Positions 26,452-35,655 of a DNA stretch of 64,000 nt are shown here, in pieces. Within the stretch, counting starts at the first letter, position 1. The number at the start of each line of letters is the position of its first letter. Below the pieces are notes generated by a model that ran no database searches, had not been told where the DNA came from, and saw only the letters and a list, made by a program, of their open reading frames with translations. Made by a program: the position numbers and the translations under genes. Source of the stretch: Sulfurimonas sp. HSL1-2 (lineage in GTDB: Bacteria > Campylobacterota > Campylobacteria > Campylobacterales > Sulfurimonadaceae); NCBI RefSeq assembly GCF_039645565.1, contig NZ_CP147914.1, forward strand, positions 1,113,573 to 1,177,572, written 5' to 3'.

Positions 26452-27006
26452 TTGAAGAAACGGACCTTTCTGGCGATCCTTTGTTTTGTAGCCTTTACCG
26501 CGCTCTACGGTGCGGAAACGGCCGGACAGCAGCCCCCTGTCATTGAACCGGCCGAAATGAGCTGGAGCGACGAGGAGGCGGATGCGGGCGAGATCGGCAC
26601 GAAACAGGTCATCGGCATCGTCGAGAAGGTCTTCGTCGAACCGGGCGGGCTTCTCCTTGAAGGGCGGATCGATACCGGGGCCAATACGACGTCGATCGGC
26701 GCGGAAAACCTGCAGATCGTCAACGAAGACGGTCAGGACTGGGCGCTGTTCAACGTTAAGGGGACGCCGATCCGCGCGAAGGTCGTCCGTTTTGTCAAGA
26801 TCAAGCAGCATGGCGCCCCTTCGCAGCGCCGTGCCGTCGTCATGCTCAAGGTCACGATCAGCGACGTGACGCAGGCGATCGAGGTAACCCTGACCGACCG
26901 GAGCAATTTCAAATACAAAATCCTTATCGGCGTCAATTTCCTGCGTGACCACTTTATTGTCGATGTCAGCCGGAAGTTTGTCAAAGAACTGGTGGAAATG
27001 CCGTGA
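26452..27006 (+). CDS. RimK-associated retropepsin-like (ATP-dependent zinc protease family) protein, exported
   Basis: A 184-residue protein with a signal peptide (LAILCFVAFTALYG) and a domain of the family annotated as putative ATP-dependent zinc protease (DUF785), a retropepsin-like fold. The key aspartyl motif is GRIDTGANTTSI (Asp74-Thr-Gly). The C-terminus has the typical KILIGVNFLRDHFIVDVSR block. These proteins are always found beside RimK-type ATP-grasp ligases. It begins with a TTG, and the next gene starts on a GTG overlapping its stop. Confidence 0.82.
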   Translation: MKKRTFLAILCFVAFTALYGAETAGQQPPVIEPAEMSWSDEEADAGEIGTKQVIGIVEKVFVEPGGLLLEGRIDTGANTTSIGAENLQIVNEDGQDWALFNVKGTPIRAKVVRFVKIKQHGAPSQRRAVVMLKVTISDVTQAIEVTLTDRSNFKYKILIGVNFLRDHFIVDVSRKFVKELVEMP

Positions 27007-28541
27007 TCTCTTCACGTTTTCAGGTACTGATGATCGCCATGCTGCTGGCGATGACGGGGCTTTTTGTCGCCTGGTACAAAGTCGTCTACCTCGGGGTCCC
27101 CGTGACACCGCACGACAAGCGCTCCGTCTTTACCGTCACGGCGGAAGTCGACCTCGAAGGGACGGGGGCACCCGCATCGGTCTCGCTGCGCCTGCCGTCG
27201 ACACAGCCGGGGATGAAGATCCTCGAACGCGAGGGTGAGGCCGGCGAATTCGGTATGACGACGGCCCTAATGGACGACGGTGAACTGCTGCACTGGACAA
27301 AGCGCAGTTTTGACGCGAAAAGTAAACTCTTCTACAAGATCCGGGTGACGCCCGAACCCCTCTATGAACCCCAGGACAGTCAGGCGGTCTGGGATACGAT
27401 CCCGGCGTATGACGACACGCAGTTCTGGGATGCTTCCGAACAGGCCGCCGCAGCGGGCATTCTGAACTATGCACGGGAACATTCGGCCGACGCGATCTCA
27501 TTGGCGGCGCAGCTGATCGACATGTTCAATACTGAAATGCCGACCGATGCCGTGAAGGAGCTTCAGGCGAAGAAGAACGAGACGACCGCCTCGCTGGTCA
27601 TGGCGCTGCTGGCACGGGAAAAGATCACGTTCCGCAAGGTACGCGGGATTATGCTTGAAGACGGCCAGAAGAAACGCCGTGCGGTGACGCTGCTCGAGGT
27701 CAAGGGGGCAGACGAGTCGGGTTACTTCAGTTTCAAAACGGGGCAGATCACGCTACCGGAGAATTTCTTCGTCTGGTCGCTCGGGAACCGGGCGATGATG
27801 ACGACCAAGGGGATCGCCAAGGCACGCCTCCGTTTCTCCGTCAGCGAGGCCAAAGTGGCCGCCTCCATGCTCAGCAAGCGCGAAATGCTCAAGCAGGGGA
27901 ACGATTTCCTCAACTTTTCGCTCTACTCCCTGCCGAGCTCCCAGCAGAACGCCTTCAAGCAGCTGCTGCTGATCCCGATCGGTGCGTTGGTGGTCGTCAT
28001 TTTCCGTATTCTGATCGGTATCCGGACGATGGGGACCTTTATGCCGGTACTTTTTGCCCTGGCCTTCATCCAGACGACGCTGATCAGCGGCCTGGCGATG
28101 TTCTTCGTCATCGTCTCGAGCGGCCTCATCGTCCGCAGCTACCTCTCGCGGCTGCAGCTGCTGCTGGTGGCGAGGATCTCCGCCGTGATCATCGTCGTCA
28201 TCAGTATCATGTCGGTGATGAGTATCGTCAGTTTCAAACTCGGCATCGACGAGGTGCTCAAAATCACCTTCTTCCCGATGATCATCCTCTCCTGGACGAT
28301 CGAACGGATGTCGATCCTCTGGGAAGAGAGCGGGGCGCGCGAGGCGCTGACCCAGGTCGGCGGTTCCCTCGTCGTTGCGATTGCAGCCTTTTTCGCGATG
28401 GATAACGACTTCGTGCGCCACCTGACCTTCACCTTCCCGGAACTGCAGCTGCTCGTCCTGGCCATGGTCATCCTGGTCGGCCGTTACACCGGCTACCGCA
28501 TCACCGAACTGGTGCGCTTCGCACCGCTGGCCGGGCGATGA
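27003..28541 (+). CDS. Inactive transglutaminase fused to seven-helix membrane domain (UUP1 family)
   Basis: A 512-residue membrane protein. An N-terminal helix anchors a periplasmic domain (about 30-300) corresponding to a transglutaminase-like fold that has lost catalytic residues, and the C-terminal region has about seven helices (LLLIPIGALVVVIFRILIGI, VARISAVIIVVISIMSVMSI and others). This is the architecture known beside RimK-related ligases. The role is unknown, possibly substrate binding or transport of the ligated peptide. It overlaps the genes on both sides by four bases, so translation is tightly coupled. Confidence 0.85.
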   Translation: MISSRFQVLMIAMLLAMTGLFVAWYKVVYLGVPVTPHDKRSVFTVTAEVDLEGTGAPASVSLRLPSTQPGMKILEREGEAGEFGMTTALMDDGELLHWTKRSFDAKSKLFYKIRVTPEPLYEPQDSQAVWDTIPAYDDTQFWDASEQAAAAGILNYAREHSADAISLAAQLIDMFNTEMPTDAVKELQAKKNETTASLVMALLAREKITFRKVRGIMLEDGQKKRRAVTLLEVKGADESGYFSFKTGQITLPENFFVWSLGNRAMMTTKGIAKARLRFSVSEAKVAASMLSKREMLKQGNDFLNFSLYSLPSSQQNAFKQLLLIPIGALVVVIFRILIGIRTMGTFMPVLFALAFIQTTLISGLAMFFVIVSSGLIVRSYLSRLQLLLVARISAVIIVVISIMSVMSIVSFKLGIDEVLKITFFPMIILSWTIERMSILWEESGAREALTQVGGSLVVAIAAFFAMDNDFVRHLTFTFPELQLLVLAMVILVGRYTGYRITELVRFAPLAGR

Positions 28542-29476
28542 AATTCGTGACCTTCGGTGCGCTGCGGCGCAAAGGCATCGTCGGGATGAACTACCGCAAC
28601 GTCGAGCTGATCGGCCGCTACAACCCGCGCAGTCACTATCCGCTGGTCGATAACAAGCTCATGACGAAGGAGCTGGCGAGGAACTCCGGCGTACCGGTCA
28701 CCGAACTCTACGCGACGATCGAACGCCAGTCCCAGCTGCGTAACCTCCACGACATTCTTGCCCCCTACGGGAGCTTTGTCGTCAAACCCGATTACGGCAG
28801 CGGCGGGAAGGGGATCGTCGTCATCACGCACCGCGAAGGCGATACCTTCATCAAGGCGAGCGGCGATGCGCTCTCACTGAACGACCTGCGCAAGCACATC
28901 TCCAATATTCTCAGCGGCCTCTACTCGCTGGGCGGTCGGTACGATACGGCCATTATCGAAAAGGTCGTGGCCTTCGACCCGATGTTCGCCGATTACAGTT
29001 TCGAAGGGGTGCCGGACATCCGTATTATCGTCTACCGCGGCTACCCTGTCATGGCGATGATGCGCTGCCCGACGCGGGAGAGCGACGGCAAGGCGAACCT
29101 GCACCAGGGCGCTGTCGGCGTCGGTCTCAGCCTGAAAGACGGCTCGGCCCTCTCGGCGGTCATTCATGACCGTCCCGTCACGCACCACCCCGACACCCAC
29201 CACGATTTCGCCAAATTGAAGGTCCCGCAGTGGGAAGCGGTCCTGACGATGGCGGCGTCGTGCTACGAGATGACGGGCCTGGGATACCTGGGCGCCGATA
29301 TCGTGTTCGACAAGAACGACGGGGCGCTGATGCTCGAGCTCAATGCGCGGCCGGGGCTGGCGATCCAGATCGCCAACGGCCGGGGACTGCGCGAGCGCCT
29401 GGAGACGGTCGACCGGCAGAAGCAGCCGCGTACGGCGGCTGAGCGCGTGCTCTACAGCATGAACTATATCGAATAA
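28538..29476 (+). CDS. RimK-related ATP-grasp alpha-L-glutamate ligase-like protein
   Basis: A 312-residue ATP-grasp enzyme. It shows the nucleotide and substrate-binding segments VVKPDYGSGGKGIVVI, the middle of the ATP-grasp fold, and the C-terminal metal-binding motif MLELNARPGLAIQIAN. It belongs to the subfamily related to RimK that sits in a conserved trio with the DUF785 protein and the inactive transglutaminase, both immediately upstream here. Such enzymes join an amino acid, often glutamate, to a peptide or small acceptor. The acceptor is unknown. It overlaps the membrane gene by four bases. Confidence 0.88.
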   Translation: MKFVTFGALRRKGIVGMNYRNVELIGRYNPRSHYPLVDNKLMTKELARNSGVPVTELYATIERQSQLRNLHDILAPYGSFVVKPDYGSGGKGIVVITHREGDTFIKASGDALSLNDLRKHISNILSGLYSLGGRYDTAIIEKVVAFDPMFADYSFEGVPDIRIIVYRGYPVMAMMRCPTRESDGKANLHQGAVGVGLSLKDGSALSAVIHDRPVTHHPDTHHDFAKLKVPQWEAVLTMAASCYEMTGLGYLGADIVFDKNDGALMLELNARPGLAIQIANGRGLRERLETVDRQKQPRTAAERVLYSMNYIE

Positions 29477-29492
29477 CGGGACGGACGGTACG

Positions 29493-30308
29493 ATGAAGAC
29501 ATACGGCCTGACACCGGAGCAGCAGGATGAAGCGCTTCGCATCCACGCGGAGAACCTGGCGCTCGCACCTTACCAGGCGGAGCTGATCAAGCTTCAGCAG
29601 CATATCGAGCGTAACCGTCTGAAAATGATGGTGCTTTTCGAAGGGCGTGATGCCGCAGGCAAGGGGACGACGATCGGCAGTGTAAGCCGTTTCATGAACC
29701 CGAAGCACTACCGCATCGTCGCCCTGGGCAAGCCGACGGAGGAGGAGCGTTCCCAGTGGTATTTCCAGCGCTACATCAAACACTTCCCCCATTTCGGTGA
29801 ACTGGTGCTTTTTGACCGCAGCTGGTACAACCGGGCGATGGTCGAGCCGGTTTTCGGTTTCTGTACGCCGCGCGAACACGCGCTTTTTCTCAAGCATGTG
29901 GTCCCGTTCGAACAGGCGCTGACGGAAGAGGGGATGCTGCTGGTCAAACTCTATTTCAGCGTCAGCAAACAGAAGCAGGCCATGCGTTTCGAACAGCGTC
30001 GCAGCGATCCGTTGCGACGCTGGAAGCTCAGCGAGATCGATATGCAGGCGCAGAGCATGTGGGACCAGTTTACGCAGATGAAGTACCAGATGCTGACGGT
30101 GACGGACCATGCGGCGGCCCCCTGGCACGTCATCCGCTCCAGTGATAAGCACAAGGCGAGGCTCGAGACGATGAAGCTGCTCCTGCGGCAGGTCGAGTAT
30201 GAAGGGCGTGACGACAGCCTCGTCTTCGCGGCGGATCCGAAAGTCTGCTTCTCCGGGCGGCAGGAACTGATGCTCATGGAACAGCACGGCAAGGGGCACA
30301 GCTCATGA
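29493..30308 (+). CDS. ppk2: Polyphosphate kinase 2 family protein
   Basis: A 271-residue PPK2 kinase, which transfers phosphate between polyphosphate and nucleotides. Walker A is GRDAAGKG (residues 51-58), Walker B and lid are FDRSWYNRAMVEPVFGF, and the segment RRSDPLRRWKLSEID follows. Length and motifs fit the one-domain class. Whether it favours GDP, ADP or AMP cannot be told. It lies 16 bases after the ATP-grasp ligase gene and overlaps the peptidase start, so a link with the peptide-ligation unit, perhaps regenerating ATP from polyphosphate, is a tempting inference. Confidence 0.92.
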   Translation: MKTYGLTPEQQDEALRIHAENLALAPYQAELIKLQQHIERNRLKMMVLFEGRDAAGKGTTIGSVSRFMNPKHYRIVALGKPTEEERSQWYFQRYIKHFPHFGELVLFDRSWYNRAMVEPVFGFCTPREHALFLKHVVPFEQALTEEGMLLVKLYFSVSKQKQAMRFEQRRSDPLRRWKLSEIDMQAQSMWDQFTQMKYQMLTVTDHAAAPWHVIRSSDKHKARLETMKLLLRQVEYEGRDDSLVFAADPKVCFSGRQELMLMEQHGKGHSS

Positions 30309-31351
30309 CAGGCGTAGCGTTCGGCGAGTTCCTCGATACCCTCAAGTACCTTGTACGCCGCCCCTCCGTCGTCGGTGCGGAGCATCCGTTTTTCCTGACA
30401 CTTAAACGCGAACTGGACGAACTGGGCATCGAAACGACGCTGTATGAGGGGGTACTGTTCGCCCGCGGCCGTCGGCCTGCATCGGGAGCGCTGTCAGCGC
30501 ATATCGACCGCCACGGCCTTATCTGTACGGGGCCGAACGAGTTCCAGTATGCGGCGTTTCTGACCCAGAACCGCGCCGACCTGAGCGGCAACTCCGTGGC
30601 CGAGCAGACGATGAACACGATCTCGGAACGTTTCGCGGGGCAGGCGGTCCAGGCGTATGAACCCTGGTCGGGCACCTACCTCGGGCTGGGCAATATCGAG
30701 AAGGCCTACATCTGCCCACGGCGCAACAACCTGATCTTTGAAGTAAAGGGGCTGGAGTACCTCATGCCGGGAACGCCGGTCGCCTATGTCGATTCGCTGC
30801 GGATCAATGACGGAATGCTTTCCGCCCAGCTCGACAACGTCATCAGTGCGGCACTGATCCTGCATCTCTACCGCAGCGGGTACGAGGGAACGGCCTTCTT
30901 TACCGCACAGGAGGAGGCGGGCAAGAGCTGGCGTTTCGTGCTGGAGTGGTACCGCCGTTTCGACGGAGCGACGGACAGGCTCCTGGTGCTCGATACGAGC
31001 CCTTTCCCCGACCGTGCGGCAGCCGATGCCCAGGACCTCGTCCTGCGCTACCGGGACGCGAACGCCGCCTTCAACAAAACCTTTACGGAGGAGATCGCCG
31101 GACGCTGCGACCGGCTCGGAATCCGTTACAGTTTCAAAGACCGCTATATCGCGGCGCAGAATGCTCATCTTGCTTCGGGAGGGACGGCAACGTCACTTGG
31201 AAGCACGGAGATGGGGCGTCTGGCTGCAGAGGGAACCCTCCAGGGCACGACGCTGCAACTGCCGACGACGGGCTACCATACCGTCTCCGAAACGGTACGG
31301 ACGGAGTCGGTCAAAAAGATGCTGCATCTGCTCGCGGACCTCTATCTGTAA
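30305..31351 (+). CDS. M42/M20-like metallopeptidase
   Basis: A 348-residue enzyme of the M42/M28-type zinc aminopeptidase superfamily. Ligands are visible in order: SAHIDRHGLI (His, Asp), LDNVISAA (Asp), TAQEEAGKS (Glu-Glu), VLDTSPF (Asp) and TTGYHTVSETVR near the C-terminus (His). Its substrate is unknown. Position as the last gene of a unit with an ATP-grasp peptide ligase suggests it may process the ligated product, for example remove glutamate residues. It overlaps ppk2 by four bases. Confidence 0.8.
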   Translation: MTGVAFGEFLDTLKYLVRRPSVVGAEHPFFLTLKRELDELGIETTLYEGVLFARGRRPASGALSAHIDRHGLICTGPNEFQYAAFLTQNRADLSGNSVAEQTMNTISERFAGQAVQAYEPWSGTYLGLGNIEKAYICPRRNNLIFEVKGLEYLMPGTPVAYVDSLRINDGMLSAQLDNVISAALILHLYRSGYEGTAFFTAQEEAGKSWRFVLEWYRRFDGATDRLLVLDTSPFPDRAAADAQDLVLRYRDANAAFNKTFTEEIAGRCDRLGIRYSFKDRYIAAQNAHLASGGTATSLGSTEMGRLAAEGTLQGTTLQLPTTGYHTVSETVRTESVKKMLHLLADLYL

Positions 31352-31371
31352 AAACCTGATACGGCATCAGG
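31350..31371 (-). terminator. Intrinsic terminator for the minus-strand operon
   Basis: On the minus strand CCTGAT, a 5-base loop and ATCAGG are followed by TTTTT, a rho-independent terminator 43 bases after the stop of the aspartoacylase-like gene. On the plus strand the hairpin lies just after the peptidase stop. Confidence 0.7.
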
Positions 31372-31413
31372 CGCGTTGAGACGCCCGCATACAGCTGCCG
31401 GCCGGATAACACA

Positions 31414-32457
31414 CTAGATAAGCGGCGGGTCCTGCAGCAGGGAAGGCATCGCCTCCCCGATGCTGCTTTCGTCCAGGGCTTCGAGGGCCTCCAGGTGGGA
31501 GATGGTGTGCTCTTTCTCTTTGGTGGCGATATGGAAAATCGCATCCCCTTCGTAGACCAGCGGCGTCTCCAGCCGTCCGATGACAATCCCGTCGAATTCG
31601 GCATGGACCTCGATCACCTCCTGCTGCAGCGGCACGTCGATCTGGGCCAGAAGATCGCCCGTTTTGACAAAACTTCCCGGCCCCTTGAAACTGCGCATCA
31701 GACCGCTTTGGGGTGAGCGGAGCCATTTGCTGCTGCTGACTGTGACGGTCGGCAGTGTTTTCGGCGTATAGGTGGATTTGGGCAGCATTCCCAGATGGCG
31801 CATGACGTGGACGATCCCCTTCAAGCCGGTACGGATGGAGAACTCGTCGTAGCGCAGCGCTTCACCCCCCTCATACAGCAGAATAGGTACCCCTTTTTCC
31901 ACAGCGGCTTCGCGCAGGGAACCGTCACGCAGTGCGGAGTGCATCAGGACCGGCGCACGGAACGCTTCGGCCATCGCAAGGGTCTTTGCGTCGTCGAGAT
32001 TGGCCCGCACCTGCGGAAAGTTCGATCGGTGGACGGCCCCGGTGTGCAGGTCGATGCCCGCGTCGGCCTTTTCGACAATCTCATCCATGAAGATCTTGGC
32101 AACCCGGGAGGCGAGGCTCCCTTTCTGCATGCCGGGGAAAGAGCGGTTGAGATCGCGCCGGTCGGGCAGGTAGCGCGAGTGCTGGATCAGGCCGTAGGGA
32201 TTGACGACGGGGACGGCAATGAGGGTGCCGCGGAGTTTGGCAAGTTGGGGCAGCTGCAGCAGGCGGCGGATGATCTCGATGCCGTTGAGTTCGTCCCCGT
32301 GGACGGTCGCACTGACAAAGAGGGTCGGCCCCTTGCGTTTGCCGCGAACAACCTTGACGGGCATGTCGATCCGTTTCTCGGAGTAGAGGGAAGGCAGGGG
32401 GATCGGGATGACTTTACGCTCCCCTTTGGCAACCGGCGTGCCTGCAATCTCGAACAT
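31414..32457 (-). CDS. Succinylglutamate desuccinylase/aspartoacylase family protein
   Basis: A 347-residue zinc-dependent deacylase. The HxxE metal motif is ATVHGDELNGIE, further ligand and substrate segments are GIDLHTGAVHRSNFPQVRA and LYEGGEALRYDEFSIRTGL, and a C-terminal beta domain follows (about 260-340). Family members remove acyl groups from N-acyl amino acids. Typical partners are a RimK ligase and a DUF785 protein, both present just upstream (12-base gap from rimK), so it may act on an acylated glutamate or peptide product of the ligase. Confidence 0.88.
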   Translation of the reverse strand: MFEIAGTPVAKGERKVIPIPLPSLYSEKRIDMPVKVVRGKRKGPTLFVSATVHGDELNGIEIIRRLLQLPQLAKLRGTLIAVPVVNPYGLIQHSRYLPDRRDLNRSFPGMQKGSLASRVAKIFMDEIVEKADAGIDLHTGAVHRSNFPQVRANLDDAKTLAMAEAFRAPVLMHSALRDGSLREAAVEKGVPILLYEGGEALRYDEFSIRTGLKGIVHVMRHLGMLPKSTYTPKTLPTVTVSSSKWLRSPQSGLMRSFKGPGSFVKTGDLLAQIDVPLQQEVIEVHAEFDGIVIGRLETPLVYEGDAIFHIATKEKEHTISHLEALEALDESSIGEAMPSLLQDPPLI

Positions 32458-32469
32458 GGCGCGTCCCCT

Positions 32470-33381
32470 TTACATCGGCGAAAGCCTCGGCTTCTTGGCC
32501 CGGGGCTTGCTGCTGGCCTTTTCAAGGTGCTGGATGATAAGACCGGCGATATCTTTCCCGGACGCGGTTTCGATCCCCTTGAGGCCCGGGGAGGAGTTGA
32601 CCTCCATGATCAGCGGGCCGCGCTTGGAGCGGAGCATGTCCACCCCGCACACCTGCAGGCCCATCGCCTTGGCCGCGGCGACGGCGGTGGCCCGTTCGGC
32701 CGGCGTGATCTTGATCACCTTGGCGCTGCCGCCGCGGTGGAGGTTGGAGCGGAACTCGCCCTCGGGACCCTGGCGTTTCATCGCGGCAACGACCTTGTCG
32801 CCGATGACGAGGCAGCGGATATCCGCGCCGCCGGCCTCCTTGATGAACTCCTGGACCATAATGTTGGCATTGAGGCCCATAAACGCCTGGATGACGCTCT
32901 CGGCGGCCTTTTTCGTTTCGGCCAGGACGACGCCGATCCCCTGGGTGCCTTCAAGCAGCTTGATGACGACCGGGGCACCGCCGACCATGTCGAGAACGTC
33001 CTCGATATCATCGGGGTTGCGGGCAAAACCGGTCACGGGCATGCCGACCCCTTTGCGGGCGAGCAGCTGCATGGAGCGGAGCTTGTCCCGGGCGCGGCTG
33101 ATGGCGATGGAGTCGTTGAGCGACGTGAGTCCCATCACCTCGAACTGGCGCAGCACCGCCGTGCCGTAGAAGGTGATCGAGGCGCCGATCCGGGGAATGA
33201 CGGCGTCGAAGCCGAGCAGGTCCTCGCCTTTGTAGTGCATCGAGGGGCGTTCGGAGGTGATGTTCATATAGCAGCGCAGCGTATCGATGACTTCAACTTC
33301 GTGCCCGCGTTCCAGCGCCGCTTCGGCGAGACGTCGGGTGGAGTAGAGGTTTTTGTTACGTGACAGGATAGCGATTTTCAT
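32470..33381 (-). CDS. rimK: RimK-family ATP-grasp ligase
   Basis: A 303-residue ATP-grasp ligase with the classic RimK start [20 protein letters not shown], the hinge [19 protein letters not shown], the [17 protein letters not shown] segment and the metal-binding [17 protein letters not shown]. RimK proteins add glutamate to the C-terminus of ribosomal protein S6 or make poly-glutamate. The tail is basic and proline-rich ([12 protein letters not shown]), which may help ribosome contact. The ATG overlaps the stop of the zinc-protease-like gene (ATGA), with GGGGAG about nine bases upstream. Confidence 0.93.
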   Translation of the reverse strand: MKIAILSRNKNLYSTRRLAEAALERGHEVEVIDTLRCYMNITSERPSMHYKGEDLLGFDAVIPRIGASITFYGTAVLRQFEVMGLTSLNDSIAISRARDKLRSMQLLARKGVGMPVTGFARNPDDIEDVLDMVGGAPVVIKLLEGTQGIGVVLAETKKAAESVIQAFMGLNANIMVQEFIKEAGGADIRCLVIGDKVVAAMKRQGPEGEFRSNLHRGGSAKVIKITPAERATAVAAAKAMGLQVCGVDMLRSKRGPLIMEVNSSPGLKGIETASGKDIAGLIIQHLEKASSKPRAKKPRLSPM

Positions 33382-33863
33382 ACGGTGGGCTCCCCGGCAA
33401 GATAAGAGGCGTCGGGATCGACGATAAAACGGTGTGACATGGCGCGGCGTCCCAAAAGCATTCGGAACGCCATCGTGTCGCGGTTGGTCAGGGTGATCTC
33501 GGCGGCGAAGGTCTCGCGGCCGATGCATACCGTTGTCCGGATGACGTAGCGCTCTTCGCGGTGTCCGCCCGAATCGGTGACGGTGCGGACATCGAAGACC
33601 TCGGCCTCGCATTCGATGACGCTTTCCGTATCGTTTTGGTTCGGGTGCAGCCCGAAACGCACCATTTGCCTGCCGTCCGCTTCAAAGGCTTCGACGTAAA
33701 AGGCGTGCAGGGCGGATGTCTTGGCCCCGGTGTCGACTTTGCATTTGATGGCGTCGACGCCCAATGCCGGCAGCGCAACCTTTTCGCGCCACCCGATAAC
33801 CTGTTTATCCTGCTTCATCTGTTGTACTCTTTGTGAAAGATCAATCCTACCATTATAGGTCAT
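33378..33863 (-). CDS. RimK-associated ATP-dependent zinc protease family protein (DUF785)
   Basis: A 161-residue retropepsin-like protein, cytoplasmic since no signal peptide is present, with the motif [15 protein letters not shown] (Asp44-Thr-Gly) and C-terminal [19 protein letters not shown]. Its gene is coupled to rimK by ATGA overlap. The first ATG at 33863 overlaps the Na/Pi stop; an ATG at 33818 ([12 protein letters not shown]) has a better ribosome site (AAAGAG) and fits relatives, so the real start may be there. It differs from its exported paralogue at 26452 by lacking a signal peptide. Confidence 0.82.
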   Translation of the reverse strand: MTYNGRIDLSQRVQQMKQDKQVIGWREKVALPALGVDAIKCKVDTGAKTSALHAFYVEAFEADGRQMVRFGLHPNQNDTESVIECEAEVFDVRTVTDSGGHREERYVIRTTVCIGRETFAAEITLTNRDTMAFRMLLGRRAMSHRFIVDPDASYLAGEPTV

Positions 33864-35512
33864 GATTGATTAAGAAGAGGCCCATGGGGCAGGGCATTGC
33901 GCAGGGACTTCGTAAAGCTCTTCGCCAGGTGCAGCGCATTGATCGTGATCGTCGTCATCTCCGAGGGGATCGCCGGATTCTTGGCAATGGATTCAATGAC
34001 ATTCATGCTGTTCTTATAGGAGTTCGCGACACGCTTGTAGGTCTCGTCAAGCACCTCCCGTTCCGCTTCGGCGCCCTGGGTGACAGCGTGATAGGTCAGA
34101 ACGCTTTTGAGGATCTGGTAGCGGAGGTCCTTGTAGAAGGACTGCTCTTCGGACGATTCGGCGTCATAGAGGCGTTCGATGTCGTAGAGCATATCCTTGA
34201 TCGACTTGGCCGCGGTAGCCAGGTAGGCGATGGTGCGCTGCAGTGTCTGGAGCTGCAGTTGCTGCTCCGGTTGGGGACAGTGGGGTGAGAGCAGGATGAT
34301 ATAGCGGTAAACCTCCCCCTCATGGAGGCGGATATTGGTGTAGAGCCTGTCGAAAGCGATGTCGAAATGCTTGACGGGCGCTTCGAGGAGCTTGTCGACC
34401 GAAAGACCTGCCTCGTAAGCTTTCGGCGGTGAGATATCGATGGCGAAGAGTGCAAACTCCTCGACCCGCTGCGACAGGGCATTCACCTCATTTTTGAGGG
34501 CATCGATCGCCACGTCCGGCACCGTCACGGGGACATTGTGTATCCATTTTGTTACCTGCAGCGGCTCTTTCTTGAAGGTACGTTTGAGCATCCGTTCGAG
34601 CAGGCCGATAAAGGGGTACCATATCACCACACCCATGAGATTGAAGAGGGTATGAAAGAGGGCGATTTTGACGACGTCGTTGAGTGTGGCGGCGACCATG
34701 GAGACCAGCCAGGTGAGCGGTTGAAGCAGGCCCAGTGCAAGCGCCCCGGCCGAGATATTGAAGATGAAGTGTGCCAGCGCGACGCGTTTTTTGTCCGGGG
34801 TCCCGCCGATGGCTCCGAGCATCGCCGTGACGGTTGTACCGGCATTGGCGCCGATGACGAAGGCCGCCGCCGCCTCAAATCCGATGATATGCGCAAAGAC
34901 CGCGCTCTGCGCGATGGCGATGGAGGCGGCACTGGCCTGGATGATGGCCGTCAGCAGCATACCGATGGCGGCGAACCAGTAGGGACTGACGGAAGCGAAG
35001 AGACTGAGGTCGACGGTGTCGGCAAAGCCGCCGAAACTCCGCTTCATCCCCTCCAGTCCAAGGAAGAGGAGCCCGAATCCGACCATGACGCCGAAATGGT
35101 TTTTCCAGCGTCCCTCCGAACTGACCAGGACGCCGCCGATCCCCCCGATGCCGATCATGAGGTAGGAGACGAGGTTGATGTCGATTTTGAAGCCGACCAG
35201 CGCGACGATCCAGACGGTGATGGTAGTGCCGATGTTGGCGCCGAAGATGACGGCGATGGCACTGCCGAGGGTGAGCAGGTGCGCGCCGACGAGGGAGAGG
35301 GCCATCAGGGTGACGACGGAGGAGCTCTGAAAGACGGCCGTCGCCCCGAGACCGGTCAAGAGGCTGCGGAAAGGGGTGCCGGTCGCCCGCTGGACGATGC
35401 TCTTGAAGGCATGCCCGGCGGACTGGCGGATCTGGCCCTCCAGGAAAAGCATGCCGAAAAGGAAAAGCCCCAGTCCCGAGAACGCTTCCACCCAGAGGAT
35501 GACAGACGGCAT
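33860..35512 (-). CDS. Na/Pi cotransporter family protein with PhoU-like domain
   Basis: A 550-residue inner-membrane protein. Two repeats, [17 protein letters not shown] near residue 60 and [14 protein letters not shown] near 185, are the QSSS-type cation and phosphate sites of NptA/YjbB-like transporters, each followed by GANIGTT or GANAGTT. The C-terminal 200 residues are helical, charged and PhoU-like. It may import or export phosphate with Na+. Start 35512 follows AAAGGAG by six bases. It heads a four-gene unit with the DUF785 protein, rimK and the deacylase. Confidence 0.9.
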   Translation of the reverse strand: MPSVILWVEAFSGLGLFLFGMLFLEGQIRQSAGHAFKSIVQRATGTPFRSLLTGLGATAVFQSSSVVTLMALSLVGAHLLTLGSAIAVIFGANIGTTITVWIVALVGFKIDINLVSYLMIGIGGIGGVLVSSEGRWKNHFGVMVGFGLLFLGLEGMKRSFGGFADTVDLSLFASVSPYWFAAIGMLLTAIIQASAASIAIAQSAVFAHIIGFEAAAAFVIGANAGTTVTAMLGAIGGTPDKKRVALAHFIFNISAGALALGLLQPLTWLVSMVAATLNDVVKIALFHTLFNLMGVVIWYPFIGLLERMLKRTFKKEPLQVTKWIHNVPVTVPDVAIDALKNEVNALSQRVEEFALFAIDISPPKAYEAGLSVDKLLEAPVKHFDIAFDRLYTNIRLHEGEVYRYIILLSPHCPQPEQQLQLQTLQRTIAYLATAAKSIKDMLYDIERLYDAESSEEQSFYKDLRYQILKSVLTYHAVTQGAEAEREVLDETYKRVANSYKNSMNVIESIAKNPAIPSEMTTITINALHLAKSFTKSLRNALPHGPLLNQS

Positions 35513-35655
35513 GCCGCTCCTTTCAAGCAATTTCAAGACAGTATAGCAAGATTACGGTTCGGCGACAATCGGTGGCGCTGCGGTGGCGGATTCTGGGGGC
35601 TGCTTAAACGGAATTAGGTTACTATTTGACGTGAATTTAATGACGAGGTAGAAGT

